Positions 24,301 through 35,525 of a stretch of 64,000 nucleotides of DNA are shown here, piece by piece. How positions within the stretch are numbered: position 1 is the first letter of the stretch; every line of letters begins with the position of its first letter. The DNA comes from Paraspadella gotoi (Eukaryota; Chaetognatha), in the NCBI GenBank assembly GCA_051294375.1, contig CM119265.1:2911256-2975255 (forward strand). Reading direction: 5' to 3'. The notes under the pieces are model-generated. The model was not told the origin of the DNA and made no database searches. It worked only from the letters and a program-made list of their open reading frames with translations. Made by a program: the position numbers and the translations under genes.

Positions 24301-24301
24301 T
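15395..24301 (-). CDS. DUF229 sulfatase-like type II membrane protein, copy B (749 aa, 14 exons)
   Basis: Exons: 24166-24301, 23334-23390, 23161-23271, 22807-23006, 20036-20310, 19225-19371, 18641-18799, 18530-18557, 17887-18046, 17069-17492, 16461-16647, 16237-16338, 15925-16042 and 15395-15540. The sum is 2,250 bp with all phases consistent. The start MASRWQFYFFALIIST gives a short N-terminus and one membrane anchor (about residues 7-24), suggesting a secretory-pathway or surface protein with a lumenal catalytic domain. GIDSVSR (Asp about 231) and FSDHGSRHG (Asp 438, His 439) match metal-binding positions of the alkaline phosphatase/sulfatase superfamily as seen in DUF229 proteins. After the conserved YVILPEKL comes a Glu/Arg-rich insertion of about 60 residues. 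A Cys-rich C-terminal part (NRTCEDA, HFCTCQ, then HCITDK and YCYC) closes the protein. Substrate is unknown. The nearest paralogues are A (very close) and C. Confidence 0.85.
18530..18557 (-). other. 28-nt microexon of DUF229 copy B
   Basis: A 28-nt exon with an AG at 18558-18559 (plus strand CT) and a GTGAAT donor joins a phase-2 to a phase-0 boundary and encodes KKCYSHFTQ after a split Arg codon. It is conserved in length at 4167-4194 (A) and 29226-29253 (C). Confidence 0.8.
18895..19140 (-). mobile_element. tRNA-derived SINE-like element (family 2)
   Basis: On the minus strand, GGTGGCTCATTGAGTAAAGT (A box) is followed by CTGGTTCAATCCCAACC (B box) at tRNA-like spacing. A body with GGCCGTAAGCCACCTTGGGG and GCCTGGTTCCAAGCCCAGGA follows. 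Related pieces are at 41,317-41,362 and 41,990-42,220. It lies in intron 6 of copy B. Confidence 0.65.
19712..19895. mobile_element. Inverted-repeat hairpin with hammerhead-like cores
   Basis: Arms of about 80 bp face each other around a short centre. On the minus strand, the left arm reads CTGATGA (19785-19791), stem GACTT/AAGTT, then GAAA (19763-19766): a complete hammerhead-like core. The right arm has CTGATGA at 19822-19828 but CATA in place of GAAA. It lies in intron 5 of copy B. Confidence 0.5.
20400..20545. repeat. GATT-rich low-complexity tract
   Basis: TTGATTGATTGGATTAAATT-like irregular repeats in intron 4 of copy B, the counterpart of 9,470-9,745. Confidence 0.7.
20550..22800. other. 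Intron 4 of DUF229 copy B: AT-rich, few features
   Basis: Contains the 21,921-21,965 hairpin and a GA-rich purine tract at about 22,080-22,400. No exon with splice context is seen. The Phe/Leu/Ser-rich minus-strand frame over the purine tract is a by-product. Confidence 0.6.
21921..21965. repeat. 45-nt hairpin, 21-bp stem
   Basis: ATCGACAGGTTTTTGCGGAA pairs with its downstream complement (ending CTGTCGAT) through 21 positions around a 3-base loop. The single mismatch becomes G-U in plus-strand RNA. It sits in an AT-rich intron. Confidence 0.8.
23487..23710 (-). mobile_element. tRNA-derived SINE-like element (family 1)
   Basis: Full-length match to 10,737-10,963, with the same A- and B-box-like motifs on the minus strand. 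It lies in intron 1 of copy B. Confidence 0.65.
23907..24116 (-). mobile_element. tRNA-derived SINE-like element (family 1), second copy in the intron
   Basis: A near-identical copy 200 bases from the previous one, in the same orientation, missing the last TTAGTCCACCA block. The intervening segment contains an irregular GTTGTTGGTGGAAAGT duplication. Confidence 0.6.
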
Positions 24302-24304
24302 CGC

Positions 24305-24625
24305 GTTCGACGTGGCGAATCTGGCTTATTATTTCGTTTATAATTTAGCGTCTGTCGATTTGTTATATTTGCTTGTAAAGAGAAAGACGAGTTGTTCATC
24401 TTTTCGCGAGTTTTTTTGGGTTTTTTTTTTTAGTATCTCACTTTCGTAGTTCTTAAGATAAACTTTGATTTCTAGAAGGTTTTTGTTGATTCTTCATGTT
24501 TTTCTCTTTTAATAAAATTAAAAAAATTGAATAAATATTCTGTTCTTAACAGTATGGAGTGTTTTTAACAATACTGCCGAAAAGTATTTATATGCTTAAT
24601 TGGTAAGTGTCGCTTGTAAAAGTTG
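24305..24625 (-). promoter_or_regulatory. 5' flank of DUF229 copy B
   Basis: Upstream region conserved with copy A (11,735-12,035), including GTGGCGAATCTG and GAGTTGTTCATCTTTTCGCG. It also ends within 120 bases of the stop codon of copy C, so B's promoter and C's 3' UTR are adjacent. Confidence 0.4.
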
Positions 24626-24744
24626 TTATTAACTAAATCCGAAGTAAAATGAATTAAATGATTAAAAATAAAATTAAAAAAAAAAGGAACTAACGAAAGA
24701 CTCAAGAATGTATTAAACAAATTATATAAGGCAAGAATTTTCCA

Positions 24745-25711
24745 TCAGCAGTAACAGTAATTCAAGAGATTTTTTTCAGTGACGCAATGAGATGAGTTTC
24801 CGTATAAATTTATGCGAACCACGTCGCCTATGAGGGTTAGCGCTAAATCGGAAGCGGTGGCGGCGTCGGCGGCGGCGGCGGCGTGGCGGTTATTTTTGCC
24901 GTTCTCCCGCACGTGAACTGTGCCTGGAATAACAAAATAATTGAAATAAAAATCCTGTATGTAAACTAGTCATTTAGTAAAGTTTCGTTATTTTCTTCCC
25001 AAATTAGATGTACAGTAATTTGTTGGGGGGGAGGTTGATGTGGAAGTGACTCAATACACTGAATCGATCTTTACGATCTTTACATATTTTTTTATCAACC
25101 TGTACTGAAGTCAATTTGTCCGCAGAACACCCCAAAATATAGGCAATGTTTCAGAATTAAACATTTAAAAACTTTGGGGTAATATTAAATACATGATTTG
25201 TTAAAATGATTATTTAATATTTATGCTATGAAATGGATTTTGTAATATTTTTTATCATTTTTACAAACTTAATATTCTCATACGTTTTTCGTAGCATTTG
25301 TAAGTCAATCAATCAATCAATTCATCAATCCATCCATCAATAATTCTATAAATAATTCAATCAATTAATGTCAGCTTGACACCATTTTTTGTCCAGTTTG
25401 CGCTTTGATCAAAGGAGGCATTTCGTTGTCTTTCGAAACTGGCTTCTCTATGACGAGACGCGGGATTCAGCTCTCTCGTCTTTTTCATCTTTGTCTGTTT
25501 ACTGTTAATGTAAATCACTTTAGTAACCCCTAAAATTGTACAATATTTTTTTTGTGATTAAACTTTCTTTCGTTGTGTTTGGGTTATTTGAGATTAAAGA
25601 CGAAATGTTTTACATCAACGATTTTTATTTTTAAAGGTGCATACAAGTTTCGGCTTTCAATTCAAGCCTTCATCAGTGATTTGACAATTCACAATTTGAT
25701 CTTTTTTCTTT

Positions 25712-25757
<46 letters not shown>

Positions 25758-28700
25758 AAAGTCAATTTAAAAAAGATCAAATTGTGAATTGTCAAAGCCC
25801 TGATGAAGGCTTGAATGAAAGCCGAAACTTGTATTCCCCTTTAAAAATAAAAATCGATGATGTCAAAGATTTCGTCTTTAATCTCAAATATTTTTTTTAA
25901 TTTTTTTTTCTTCCGTCTACTTTTCCTTCCTACTAGGATGATTTGTCTCTTACTTTCTCTACTATGAGCATTTCCCTTTATTTTCTATAGAAATTTGCTC
26001 TTCTGTCTGCACTTCTGCACCCACAAGATCTTCACTTGCATTGATTTTTACATGTTTTGGTCTTAATAAACCAGAGGGCAGTACAAACAAGAGCATTTTT
26101 AAAAACAAAATAACAATATTTTTTTTCTGAAATAAAAGAACAGTCCCATTAAATTTGTTTTGTGTTTTTACCCTATTCTACTAGAGAGCTCTACAAAGAA
26201 GGAAGCTTTTTGTAAGACAAAGGAACATTCAAAATAAACTTTATCTGCACCCACTAGATCTTCACTTGCACCTGCTCTTTAACAAAATAATTTTTTTTTT
26301 TAAATTTAAAATCTTTTAAAAAAATTTTTTTGATATTTTTTCAAGTATTTTTTTCTTATTCTATTTTATTTTATTCTATTTCTTATTCTATGATTGATCA
26401 AAGCATTTTAATCATATATATTATATAATATATCAAAACAAAAATACTATTATTTTGATTTCTAAAATATTTTTGCAAGTAGCAAAATATTAATAGTGCT
26501 GCAGTAACAGTTCAGTTTAAACCCTTGAAAGTGATTTACATGTATTGGCGCAGTCACTGGTTTACTGTTGTTTCACTAACCTTCAAACAAAGCTCTCCCA
26601 GGAACAGTCTCGCTCACAACCACGAATGTTTTCGCGGCAAAAGTTTCTTTGTAATCGACCTCAGATGAATAAAAAAGTATAAAAGATCTAAAGTATTTAA
26701 AGAATTACAATATAATGCTAGGTACTATTGTAAATACCTTGGGATAACTTTCAGAAGATTCCTCTATGTAAGCGCTTTTTATTTCATGCAGCGAAAGTTG
26801 AGCGCAAATGTTTTTATGAAGTTCGAGATATTTGTTTAGCTTGAAACAGAACATAATAAACAATTTAACATCTATTACAAAAATTATTATTTTCATAAGG
26901 AGATTTACTGTGCTAAATGCAAAACATTTTTTTATGATTAGTGTTTAATATATATATGACGTTATGGCAACAGTCGGGTTGCCTGTGATGCCCATTGGGA
27001 TGGGGCATCTCACTGTTGGCTTTGGGGGCTTCAGACCCTCAGTGACGCCTCCAGTCACTGGCGCGGGTTACCCTAGGACGGTCTCGCTTTGCCAACGCAG
27101 AGGGAAGTCGTTAGGACTGTGGATGGAACACTACGCCTGGGATGGTGTGTTTCCCCTCTGAGCCAATGGATTTGGCTGAAGGATGATGGACGTGAGGCGG
27201 AGTGAAAATACCGCCACAACGTCATATATATTAATGCTACTTAACTTCATACTCTGTACCACGTTTACCTGTTTCACGATGAAGTGGGCCACTTTGACAA
27301 CCACCCTGTCATTCACAGACACCTCCTTCAACGACTGACAGGTGCAAAACAGAGGTTTAATGTTGGCGTCTTGGCAGGTACGATTCAGAGGAATTGGGTC
27401 AAAGAGCGAGTGGCGAAATTTGAATCCTTCAGTTCTAGAGCGAGAATAATCGTAATTAATTCATTATTTGAAAATAGTTAAAAAACTCCTCTCCTTGAGT
27501 TATCAAATTAATAAATATTAATCACAAATCAATCTTCAAAAACAAAATAAAAAATGTATACAAACATTTCTGAATGAGAATCGGCAAGTTCCAGGTTTTA
27601 CTCCGCTGTAACTTTTCTTAATAATTCTTATAACGCATTTCTCAAAGACGACATTAAATGAGATTTTTATAACCACAAAAGTATGAAACGCATCTTTCAA
27701 TCATCTACTATGTGCTGTATAAATTATGCCGCCTTCTTTTTTTTGGTCAGGTGATATTTTCAGACCGACCGAAAATTGACTTGTTGGTCGACGATTCCTC
27801 AGTCCTCACGGCCCAACTCATAAACTATATCAAGAAGAGAAACTAATCCCTTTTTAATAATGGTACTAGAGCAACAGCTCCAGCATAACTCACCCTCAAA
27901 AAACTCACCTTTTCTTCCTCCTCCTCCCGCCAAAATCGGCCAAATCTAATAAAGTTTCGTACAAATCAAAATGTGTTGTCAATCGCTTTGAGTTCCTCTT
28001 CAGATTCTTTATCTCCTCTTTATATTTTCCTCCTCCTCCTCCTCCTCCTCCTCCTCCTCTCAGCTTTTCCGGCAAAATGACGTACATCATCGGCAGATTG
28101 TCTTCGTATTTTCCGGCGCGCGTCTGTCTCATGGGACTGAAGCGAAACCCGTGGTCGGATAGAAAGAAGATGAAAGAGTCACGGAGGAATCCACCTGGAG
28201 AATTTTGAAGAGTTTAATCCAGGTTATGGAGATAGTTAAGTTATTAACTGTTATGTTTTAAGACAATCTTTCTTTTAATTCGGTTACTTGTGATTTACCC
28301 ATTCTTTTTTTTGCTTCGCTTGCTTGACCTTAAACCTAAATACACCATTTTTTGTTCTGTATGTACTAAATTATCTTGAAACCTCTCTCACTCTCACTCT
28401 CTCTCTCTCTGAAGAGAGATAACCATAACCCATGTACAATTGTGCATGTATTAATATGAAACAAAATGCAACTGTGTAACTATCAAACATCTACGCAATT
28501 CAGTTGACAAAACTAAGCTTTTAGAATTGAAAATCACCTTGTAGCCTTGCATCCATTTTCCAATATTAAGTATTAGTTACTCCGCGCACACTCTCCAATC
28601 TAAAACGCCATCCCCCCTTTCGCTCACCTTCGTGCAGAGTCTTGAAGAGCCGCTTGGTGGATCCGTCCAAATTCCGTCCGCTTGAAATGTCAGCATGAGT

Positions 28701-31700
28701 CCAGACGTTCGACCAAATCATCGCAAAGAGTCGATCGTCTCTGTGCGACTGAATCGCGTTGAGGAACCATTCGTACAACCAGCGATCCTGCAAGGACGAT
28801 AGCGAGATAAATATTATTTAATATATTAGAATTTAGATATATATTAAGTTAGATATACTACATCTCCGGTACATCGCATTTTTTTTAAGCTTTTTTCTCT
28901 TTCTCCAGATCTATCTACAGCATGATTTTTTTCAAGTGCACAGCTTTGTGACAACAATACTTGAGACCAATCAGTCAGTCAGGTTATCTTGGTAGAATTT
29001 TAAATTTAAAACGCGATTAAATTAGTATATTTCATATATTTTTTATTACTAAACTACCAGCTGAAAATATCAAAAAGTTGTTCTTAGAATTCCTATGAGC
29101 ATAATGAAAATTTTTACTATGAAATCCCAAATATAATCCCATAAAACGAACTTTAAGAAAAAAGAAAAAGTTGTGCATTTTAAAAAAAATCATTTTGAAA
29201 AATATATACTACACTAAGAATATACCTGCGTTTGGTGAGAAAAGCATCTTTTCCTAAAAGTTGTTTAAATTTAATTTTAATGCAAACTAAAGTTATATTT
29301 GGCCATCTCAACAGATAGATTCTGCAAAAGGCTTTGCCGTAACTATATGATTCTAATACTAATAGAGCTAATAATAATAATAATAATTATAATAATAATA
29401 ACTAACAACTAAAAAACAACATTGATAATCAACAACGAGAACTTAAAAACAACATTGATAATCAACTACAACTAAAAAACAACATTGATAATCAACAACG
29501 ACAACTAAAAAACAACATTGATAATCAACATTCAACAACGACAACTAAAAAACAACAATGATAATCAATAACGACAACTAAAAAACTGACCTACATTCAT
29601 CGCAGGTTTGTCTGCGACAATTCATGCATTCAGGGTTCCACTGGTGGGTGAATGAGTCAACCGCTAAGAGGAAGGGCCGAAGATAGTGGTCGGTCGGTCG
29701 GTCGCGAAAACCCGCGGCATCGTAGTTATTGAAGGTGTGGATATCAAGACTGTCTTCGCCAAAGAGTGTCCAGTACCTGATAATAAATTAATCGCAAGAT
29801 TAGAATAATTAAAAGTATAATTTAGTTGTTATGATAAATAAATGATTGAATAATTAGCTAAAAACTAAACTACAAATAAACATAATATTTTGCCAATGTA
29901 AAATAACAATAGTGATAGCGATAGAATAAAAATTTATCAAACTTCATAGAAAAACGACAATATGCAAATAAGATTGATTCACTAAATCTGATTTTAAACA
30001 ATCCACAAATTAATCTGCTACAATGCAATAGTAAATTATTTGCTTGATCAGAAAGTCAATGTTGAATTTTAGTTATTATAGAAAATTCAGCGGAATTTTA
30101 GTTAATACAGATAATTCAGCAACCATAACAATTTTAGTTAATATAATTAATTCAGCAACAATAAGACGATTATCGTGGATATGTTTAATACTTTTTTGGT
30201 CATGAGACCATCTGGAGAAGCGTGCACTTAACAAAGTCAAAGCCTTACCCTCTTTGAGAAAAGTTTTTCCAAACGAAGGGATAATTATCAAAAGGCCAGG
30301 ATGTTCTGTTTTTCTCTCTGGGTAAGTCTTCCAAGAATTTACCCGTGAGAAGAGGAAGTAAGTTAACTTGAGTGTTGACAGCAACTTTGTTGTAACTGTG
30401 GTTGAAGAAAAGAAAACGGGCAAATTTACTATATGAAACAACCAATTCAAAATTATCCATTCACTTAATTAATAAGCTATCTTGTCTCTTGATTTTGGAC
30501 AGGGTCAAGACCTCCATCTCTCTTAACCCTGCAAGGTATCAATCAAGACTCACTGACATCCTTACCAATGAGACGGTATAATATTTAATTGGTATTTAAA
30601 TCGACAACTTTCGATGAATCTAGATCGTTTCCTCACCCAAAATACTCGATCGGGTCCAAATAGCGAAATAGAAATTCCCTCGTTTCCGGGAAATTCCTGA
30701 CGAGGTTGTTGCGAGAGACGGAGTCGATTCCTATGAGGAAGACGTTGAAGGATTCGTCGGCCCCGATGTCGGTCAGATGCCGACGCAGAGACCGACGCAG
30801 AGACCGACGTTTGACCGACATCTTTGCTTCGTCCGCGAATCCGAAGACTGCGAAGTTTTGGACGACGGATTGTCCATCTCGATTCCAACATTGGACGAAG
30901 GCGAATTCCCCGGGAATCCGAACCTAAATATAAATAAATAATTAATTAATTATTTAAATAATTAAATAAAGAATTAAATAATCAAATAAATAAATAAATA
31001 ATAAAAGTAAAAAAATCAATTTAAAAAAACTTTATATACTTAATAAATAATAATAAAAAATTTCAGTAACATTATATTCCGAATTCTTTAATTATTATCT
31101 CATTAAACCAAACTCTTAAGGTCCTAAAAACGGCACTAGCGGTTCCTCTTTAAAAAAAATAAATCACCTTCTCTCCGGGCGTAAACTTGACCGGGTGAGT
31201 CCATCTCCACGAATCGTCGCTCTTATCTTCTCTGATCAGCAGCTGCCACTCGCAGGTTCGTAGGTCGAGTTTTCGAATCGTGACGTCGTCGAAAAAGATG
31301 GAATTTTGAATCGGATCGATGCTAATGTGACGAGGAAATTGAGAGCAATTGGTTCCACTGTGGTTGCCTGTGAAAATCACGCTGGTTGTGAGCTGGCTGT
31401 AAGTTAAGTCAGTTTGAAGACGGGCACAAGTTAGCGCCTGTTAGTGATACGTTTGTAACAAAATACAGTATGTACATAACTTACCCTGCCCAGTGATTTA
31501 TTTATTAAAGAGAAACAGTTTAGGTAAAGGTTAGTAAATATTTAATTGAAAAATTAAGTTTTATGTTGAGCCTTAAATTAATTTTGTCACCTTGAAATTG
31601 ATCCTGCACCAACGATGAGTCAAACGGATCGAAATATGGAATTCGACAACTTTGAGTGACGATTGCAAATCTCTTGTCTGTTGCATTTAACCACGATTTT

Positions 31701-32001
31701 GCGTTAAATAAAAAAAAAACTTTATCAATATTTAATTGCAATTATAAGTAGTATAGTAATAAATTTCAAGTTAAAACTAACCTAAGTTTTTTTTTCTGGG
31801 TTTAGGCCATAATCCCGGGCTCGAAAGAGAGATGAGACCTGTCAAAAAAAAACATGAAGAGAAGAGAAGAGAAGAGAAGAGAAGAGAAGAGAAGAACGAA
31901 CCTGAAATAGATGAGGGTCCATCATTCATATATGAGAGTAGAAAGAGCACAGAAAACACGACGATCGAAGCTAAAAACCAAAATCGCAGAAAACATTTCA
32001 T
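24745..32001 (-). CDS. DUF229 sulfatase-like type II membrane protein, copy C (701 aa, 14 exons)
   Basis: Exons: 31902-32001, 31782-31838, 31591-31719, 31168-31367, 30637-30923, 30249-30395, 29591-29776, 29226-29253, 28628-28787, 27909-28194, 27269-27434, 26738-26839, 26581-26659 and 24745-24923. The sum is 2,106 bp with all phases consistent. The start MKCFLRFWFLASIVVF gives a membrane anchor near the N-terminus. GIDSVSR (Asp about 229) and LSDHGFRF match the DUF229 metal-site motifs. Compared with copy B, exon 5 is 12 bp longer because of an in-frame RRSL duplication. Exon 10 has a run of ten Gly where B has Glu/Arg. Exon 14 has a poly-Ala stretch. The C-terminus HCVTEK...YCYC is conserved. 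The acceptor of exon 3 (AAAG before a T-run) is weak and is placed by phase. C is the most diverged of the three copies. Confidence 0.8.
25618..25870. mobile_element. Inverted-repeat element with CT tract and two hammerhead-like cores
   Basis: Arms 25,618-25,710 and 25,760-25,865 are inverted copies around a CT tract (25,718-25,755). Each arm has a complete core. On the plus strand this is CTGATGA (25800-25806), stem GGCTT/AAGCC and GAAAC (25824-25828). On the minus strand it is CTGATGA (25670-25676), the same stem and GAAAC ending at 25647. It lies in intron 13 of DUF229 copy C. Confidence 0.6.
26957..27224. mobile_element. MITE-like element with terminal inverted repeats
   Basis: The ends TGACGTTATGGC and GCCACAACGTCA are inverted with one mismatch, and ATATATAT flanks both sides. 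The 270-bp GC-rich interior (for example GATGCCCATTGGGATGGGGC) contrasts with the AT-rich intron. It lies in intron 11 of copy C. Confidence 0.6.
29415..29586. repeat. Minisatellite, about 36-bp unit
   Basis: About five units of AACAACATTGATAATCAACA plus ACGACAACTAAAA, in the intron between exons 7 and 8 of copy C. Confidence 0.8.
30455..30565 (-). repeat. Interspersed repeat, family 'CTTGCAGG' (inverse)
   Basis: Reads ATTATCCATTCACTTAATTA, AATAAGCTATCTTG, GGACAGG, CCTGCAAGG and TCAATCAAGACTCACTGA, the reverse complement of the 5,060 copy with losses. Confidence 0.65.
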
Positions 32002-33020
32002 TTTATAACCACTGCTTGAATCTTAGGAATTGCGGTGAAAACGCTACAACTGCTGATAAACTTTACGCGCGTTTTTTGTCTTTATCCATCTGGTTTTCTA
32101 AGAATTTAATTATCATACTCACTCTTCTTTCTCTGAATTAATTCGACGGCTCAACGAAGTAACGATCAAAATTCATATAATCGCGAGTCAACCGAAATTT
32201 TCATGGGTTGTGTTTTGGTAAACACAGCTGATTTTGAACCCGCCCACGCATGATTTCGCCGGTGATTGGTTGAAACGTTCGGTCGAAAATGAGGATTCTT
32301 CTTCTGGAGGCGACATCTCTCTTTTCTCGACAATTTAAAACAAAAAACCATCGGTGTTTATAAAATTAAGTTAATTCTTGATTGTTATTTTATTTTAAAA
32401 AATTGGATACCGGCCATGATGTTCCTTTAACGAGTACATGGAAAAATTCACAATTCCACGGTTCTATCATCCCATGGGAACGATTCATTAATGCGATGAT
32501 AATGATTTTCTAATTACTAAGCTCATGAATTTTTGATAACTGACTAAAATTAAATTTGTAGTAAACCGTAATTATTAAATTTTCTACCAATATCTTAAAA
32601 AGAAACAAGCATTTATAAAAAAAAGATAATATTTCACAACAGTAAATCTTAATTCGACAAACTGACTTTGGCAGAACATGAAAGTGATCACCCAAAAATT
32701 GGAATTTTACTAATTTCAAAAATCACTCTGATCGATTTTAAGCTAAAAAATACATTTCAATAGATATATTCCGAGTGACAAAGGATGCAATCTCAAAAAC
32801 TAATTACGAAGTTGTAGCTCGCAGGACAAGTAAACATTTTTTTTTAAATTTAGCAGAAAAAAAATAACAATCCGATTTTTTTAATTTAGGCGACTTTCAG
32901 TTCACAGAGTCGTCTAAAAATGCTTTGAATATCAAACCTCGTAGAGAGCCGCTTCGGCTTTATTTTCCAAGAACGCCTCATTTTGTCCTAAATCCTGGAT
33001 TAATTTTTTTAGTTAAAGAT
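32002..33020. other. Intergenic region between the DUF229 cluster and the F-BAR gene
   Basis: About 1 kb upstream of DUF229 copy C and downstream of the F-BAR gene. AT-rich, with no exon or recognised repeat. Confidence 0.5.
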
Positions 33021-33110
33021 TAAGTTAGGTTAGGGTTAAGGTTAGGGTTAGATTAGGTTAGGTTTGGGTTAAGGATTAGGTTAAGGATTAAGGATTAAGA
33101 TTAAAGATTT
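33021..33110 (+). repeat. Degenerate TTAGGG/TTAGG-like tract
   Basis: GTTAGGTTAGGGTTAAGGTT and similar units continue for about 60-90 bases before decaying to AGGATTAAGGATTAAG. It resembles an interstitial telomere-like repeat but is too short and irregular to assign. Confidence 0.4.
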
Positions 33111-33321
33111 ATTCAGATTTATTTAGATTTAAAATTTTATTTGTTTTTCTTTAATTTTTTTGCATTATTTGTTTGAAGTATGATTCCTAATAAAGCTTGT
33201 TTTATGTTAACAAATAATTTATTTTCTATCTCAAAAATTAAAATTAAAATTCTGGTAAAAATGAACAGAAACGGGGCACTCTTGGAAAAGAGAGCTGAAG
33301 CTTCTAAGCTATTTAAACTTC

Positions 33322-35493
33322 TCAAACGTCCATCTCGAGATACGAGGTGGGCGCGTAACCTTCCTCCAACGCTTCGTCGACGGTTCCGGCCACGCCCACT
33401 CGACGCACTCTCGTCCAACCGTCTCCTTCGTCCAACTCGACGATGTTCAACTCTTCTCCTTCTCGAAGATCGATGGTTTCCTCGTTGATCGACGTGAAAT
33501 CGTACAGGGCCCGGCACGCGCATAGCACGGGCAGAGGGAGGGACGAGTCGAGGGAAGGGCGATGGAGGAGAGGGTGGTCGTTGTGGGAGGGAGTGGTTGG
33601 GGAAGAAGGGGAGGAGGAGGGGGAGGAAAGGGGCCGGTCTGCTGGGGATTGAAGGAAGGAGGGAATGAGAGAAAGAAAAGGGAGGAATGAGTCGAAAAAA
33701 CAAATTAATACAAACATATGTGCATTTAAATAATACTTGTTGTACTGAAATATAATTCGTCTAGGCAATAAAATCCAAAATACGTTATATTTTTGGATAA
33801 AATCAATTTCAAAATATCATTTAGGGATGCAATTGAATCCAAAATATTATTTTTTATTTTTTATCATAACAATCAAGGTTTAAATAAATATATCATTCAT
33901 ATCGATTCAATCAATCTATGCAATCAATCGATGCAATCAATCTATGCAATCAATCCATGCAATCAATCCATGCAATCAATCTTGAAATCAATCAATCCCC
34001 TTCCCTCCTTTCTCTCACCAGTTCCGGCGAATCCGGCGCGCGTCTCCACGGCGCCGATCGCGTGAGCCGGAATTCTCGGCGGAGGCGCCGGCTTTGAGGA
34101 GGCGTTTCCGTCTCTGGAGGCGAGGCGGGGCCGAGGCGGAGGCGTGATTGAGATGGCGCGGGGTGACGTTGGGAGGGAGAGCGTTTTGACGGAGATGATG
34201 AGAGGGAAGGTCGGGCGAACGGCCGGGGGTTGAGGGGCGGGTCTGTTACGGGGGTGGGGTTAAAAATTAAAAAAAAAAACAAAAAAAAAATAAAAATATA
34301 TAAAAAAAACTAAAATAAAAGTAAGTAATATAAATTAACTTGTCGTTAAAACGCCGAAAAAGAATAAAATGATATATGAAAACCGAACGTCTGCCTCTTC
34401 ATTAAATCATATACATAGTGTAGTCATGATTGAAAGCTTGCAGGGACCTGATATATATATATGTCCAAAGTCAGGGGCAAGATAGCTTATTTATTAAATG
34501 AATGGATATTTTTTATATTGCTTGTACCAATATCACATAAAATGTGAAAAAATAAATGCTACGAACCTGTGAGGAACGAATCTTTCTCCATCTGGTCTAT
34601 GATTGATCTGTTCGTATTCTACGCCGTCGTCGTCGTCATCGTCGTTAAAAGTGTCGTCTGCTCCTTCGTCGCCTCCGTGTCCAGAATCCGTGACGTCGTA
34701 GGACACGCCCCCTTCCTCGTTTTCGTCCTCGTGAGACGCGTCGCCGTTGGTTACGACGCTGGCGCCGTCGCAGGGGCTGGCGGGCCGTTCCGGCAGGGGC
34801 CGCCGCCCCCACCGGAGGCTCCGCTGCCGTCGCTGCGGGAACCGCGGCTCCGGTCGGCGTCGCTGGCGCCGCCGCTGCGGCTGGAGAGGTCAGAGGTCGA
34901 GGATCTGGATGTGGGGGGGAGAGGGAGGGAGAGGAGAGAGGAAAAAAAGAGGGAGGGAGGGGAGGGAGGGGAGGGAGGGAGGAAGAGAAGAGAAGAGAAG
35001 AGAAAGAGAAGAGAAGAGAAGAGAAGGAGAGAAGAGAAGAGAGAAGGAAAGAGAGGGAGAAGAAGAAGAAAAGGGCAAAAGGAAAACAAGGAGGAAAAAA
35101 ATTAAAAGTCAGAGTCAGAGTCGAGAAGTCGAGTCGAAGTCGAGTCGAGTCGAGTCGAGTCGAGTCCGAGTCGAGTCGAGGTCCGAGTCGAGTCGAGTCG
35201 AGTCGAGTCGAAGTCGAAAGTCAAGGTCAAAAGTCAAGTCAAAACAATCATAACAAGTCATAACAAGTCAAAACAATTCAAAACAATTCAAAACAAGTCA
35301 TAACAAGTCAAAACAAGTCAAAACAAGTCAAAACAATTCAAAATAATTCAAAAGTCTAGTAAAATGACTAGTAAGTTGCATGACACAAGTTTAAACCATT
35401 AACAAATCCAGAAACATATCCAACTCACCTATTAGATCTAAAGATGTTCATAAGCGTATTTCTCCTCGCCTTCTTCTCGCTTCCCTTCTTCAC

Positions 35494-35525
<32 letters not shown>

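Noticed and set aside
33137-33703. 188-codon Arg/Pro-rich minus-strand frame
   Set aside because: Out-of-frame shadow of the SH3 exon and its 3' flank.
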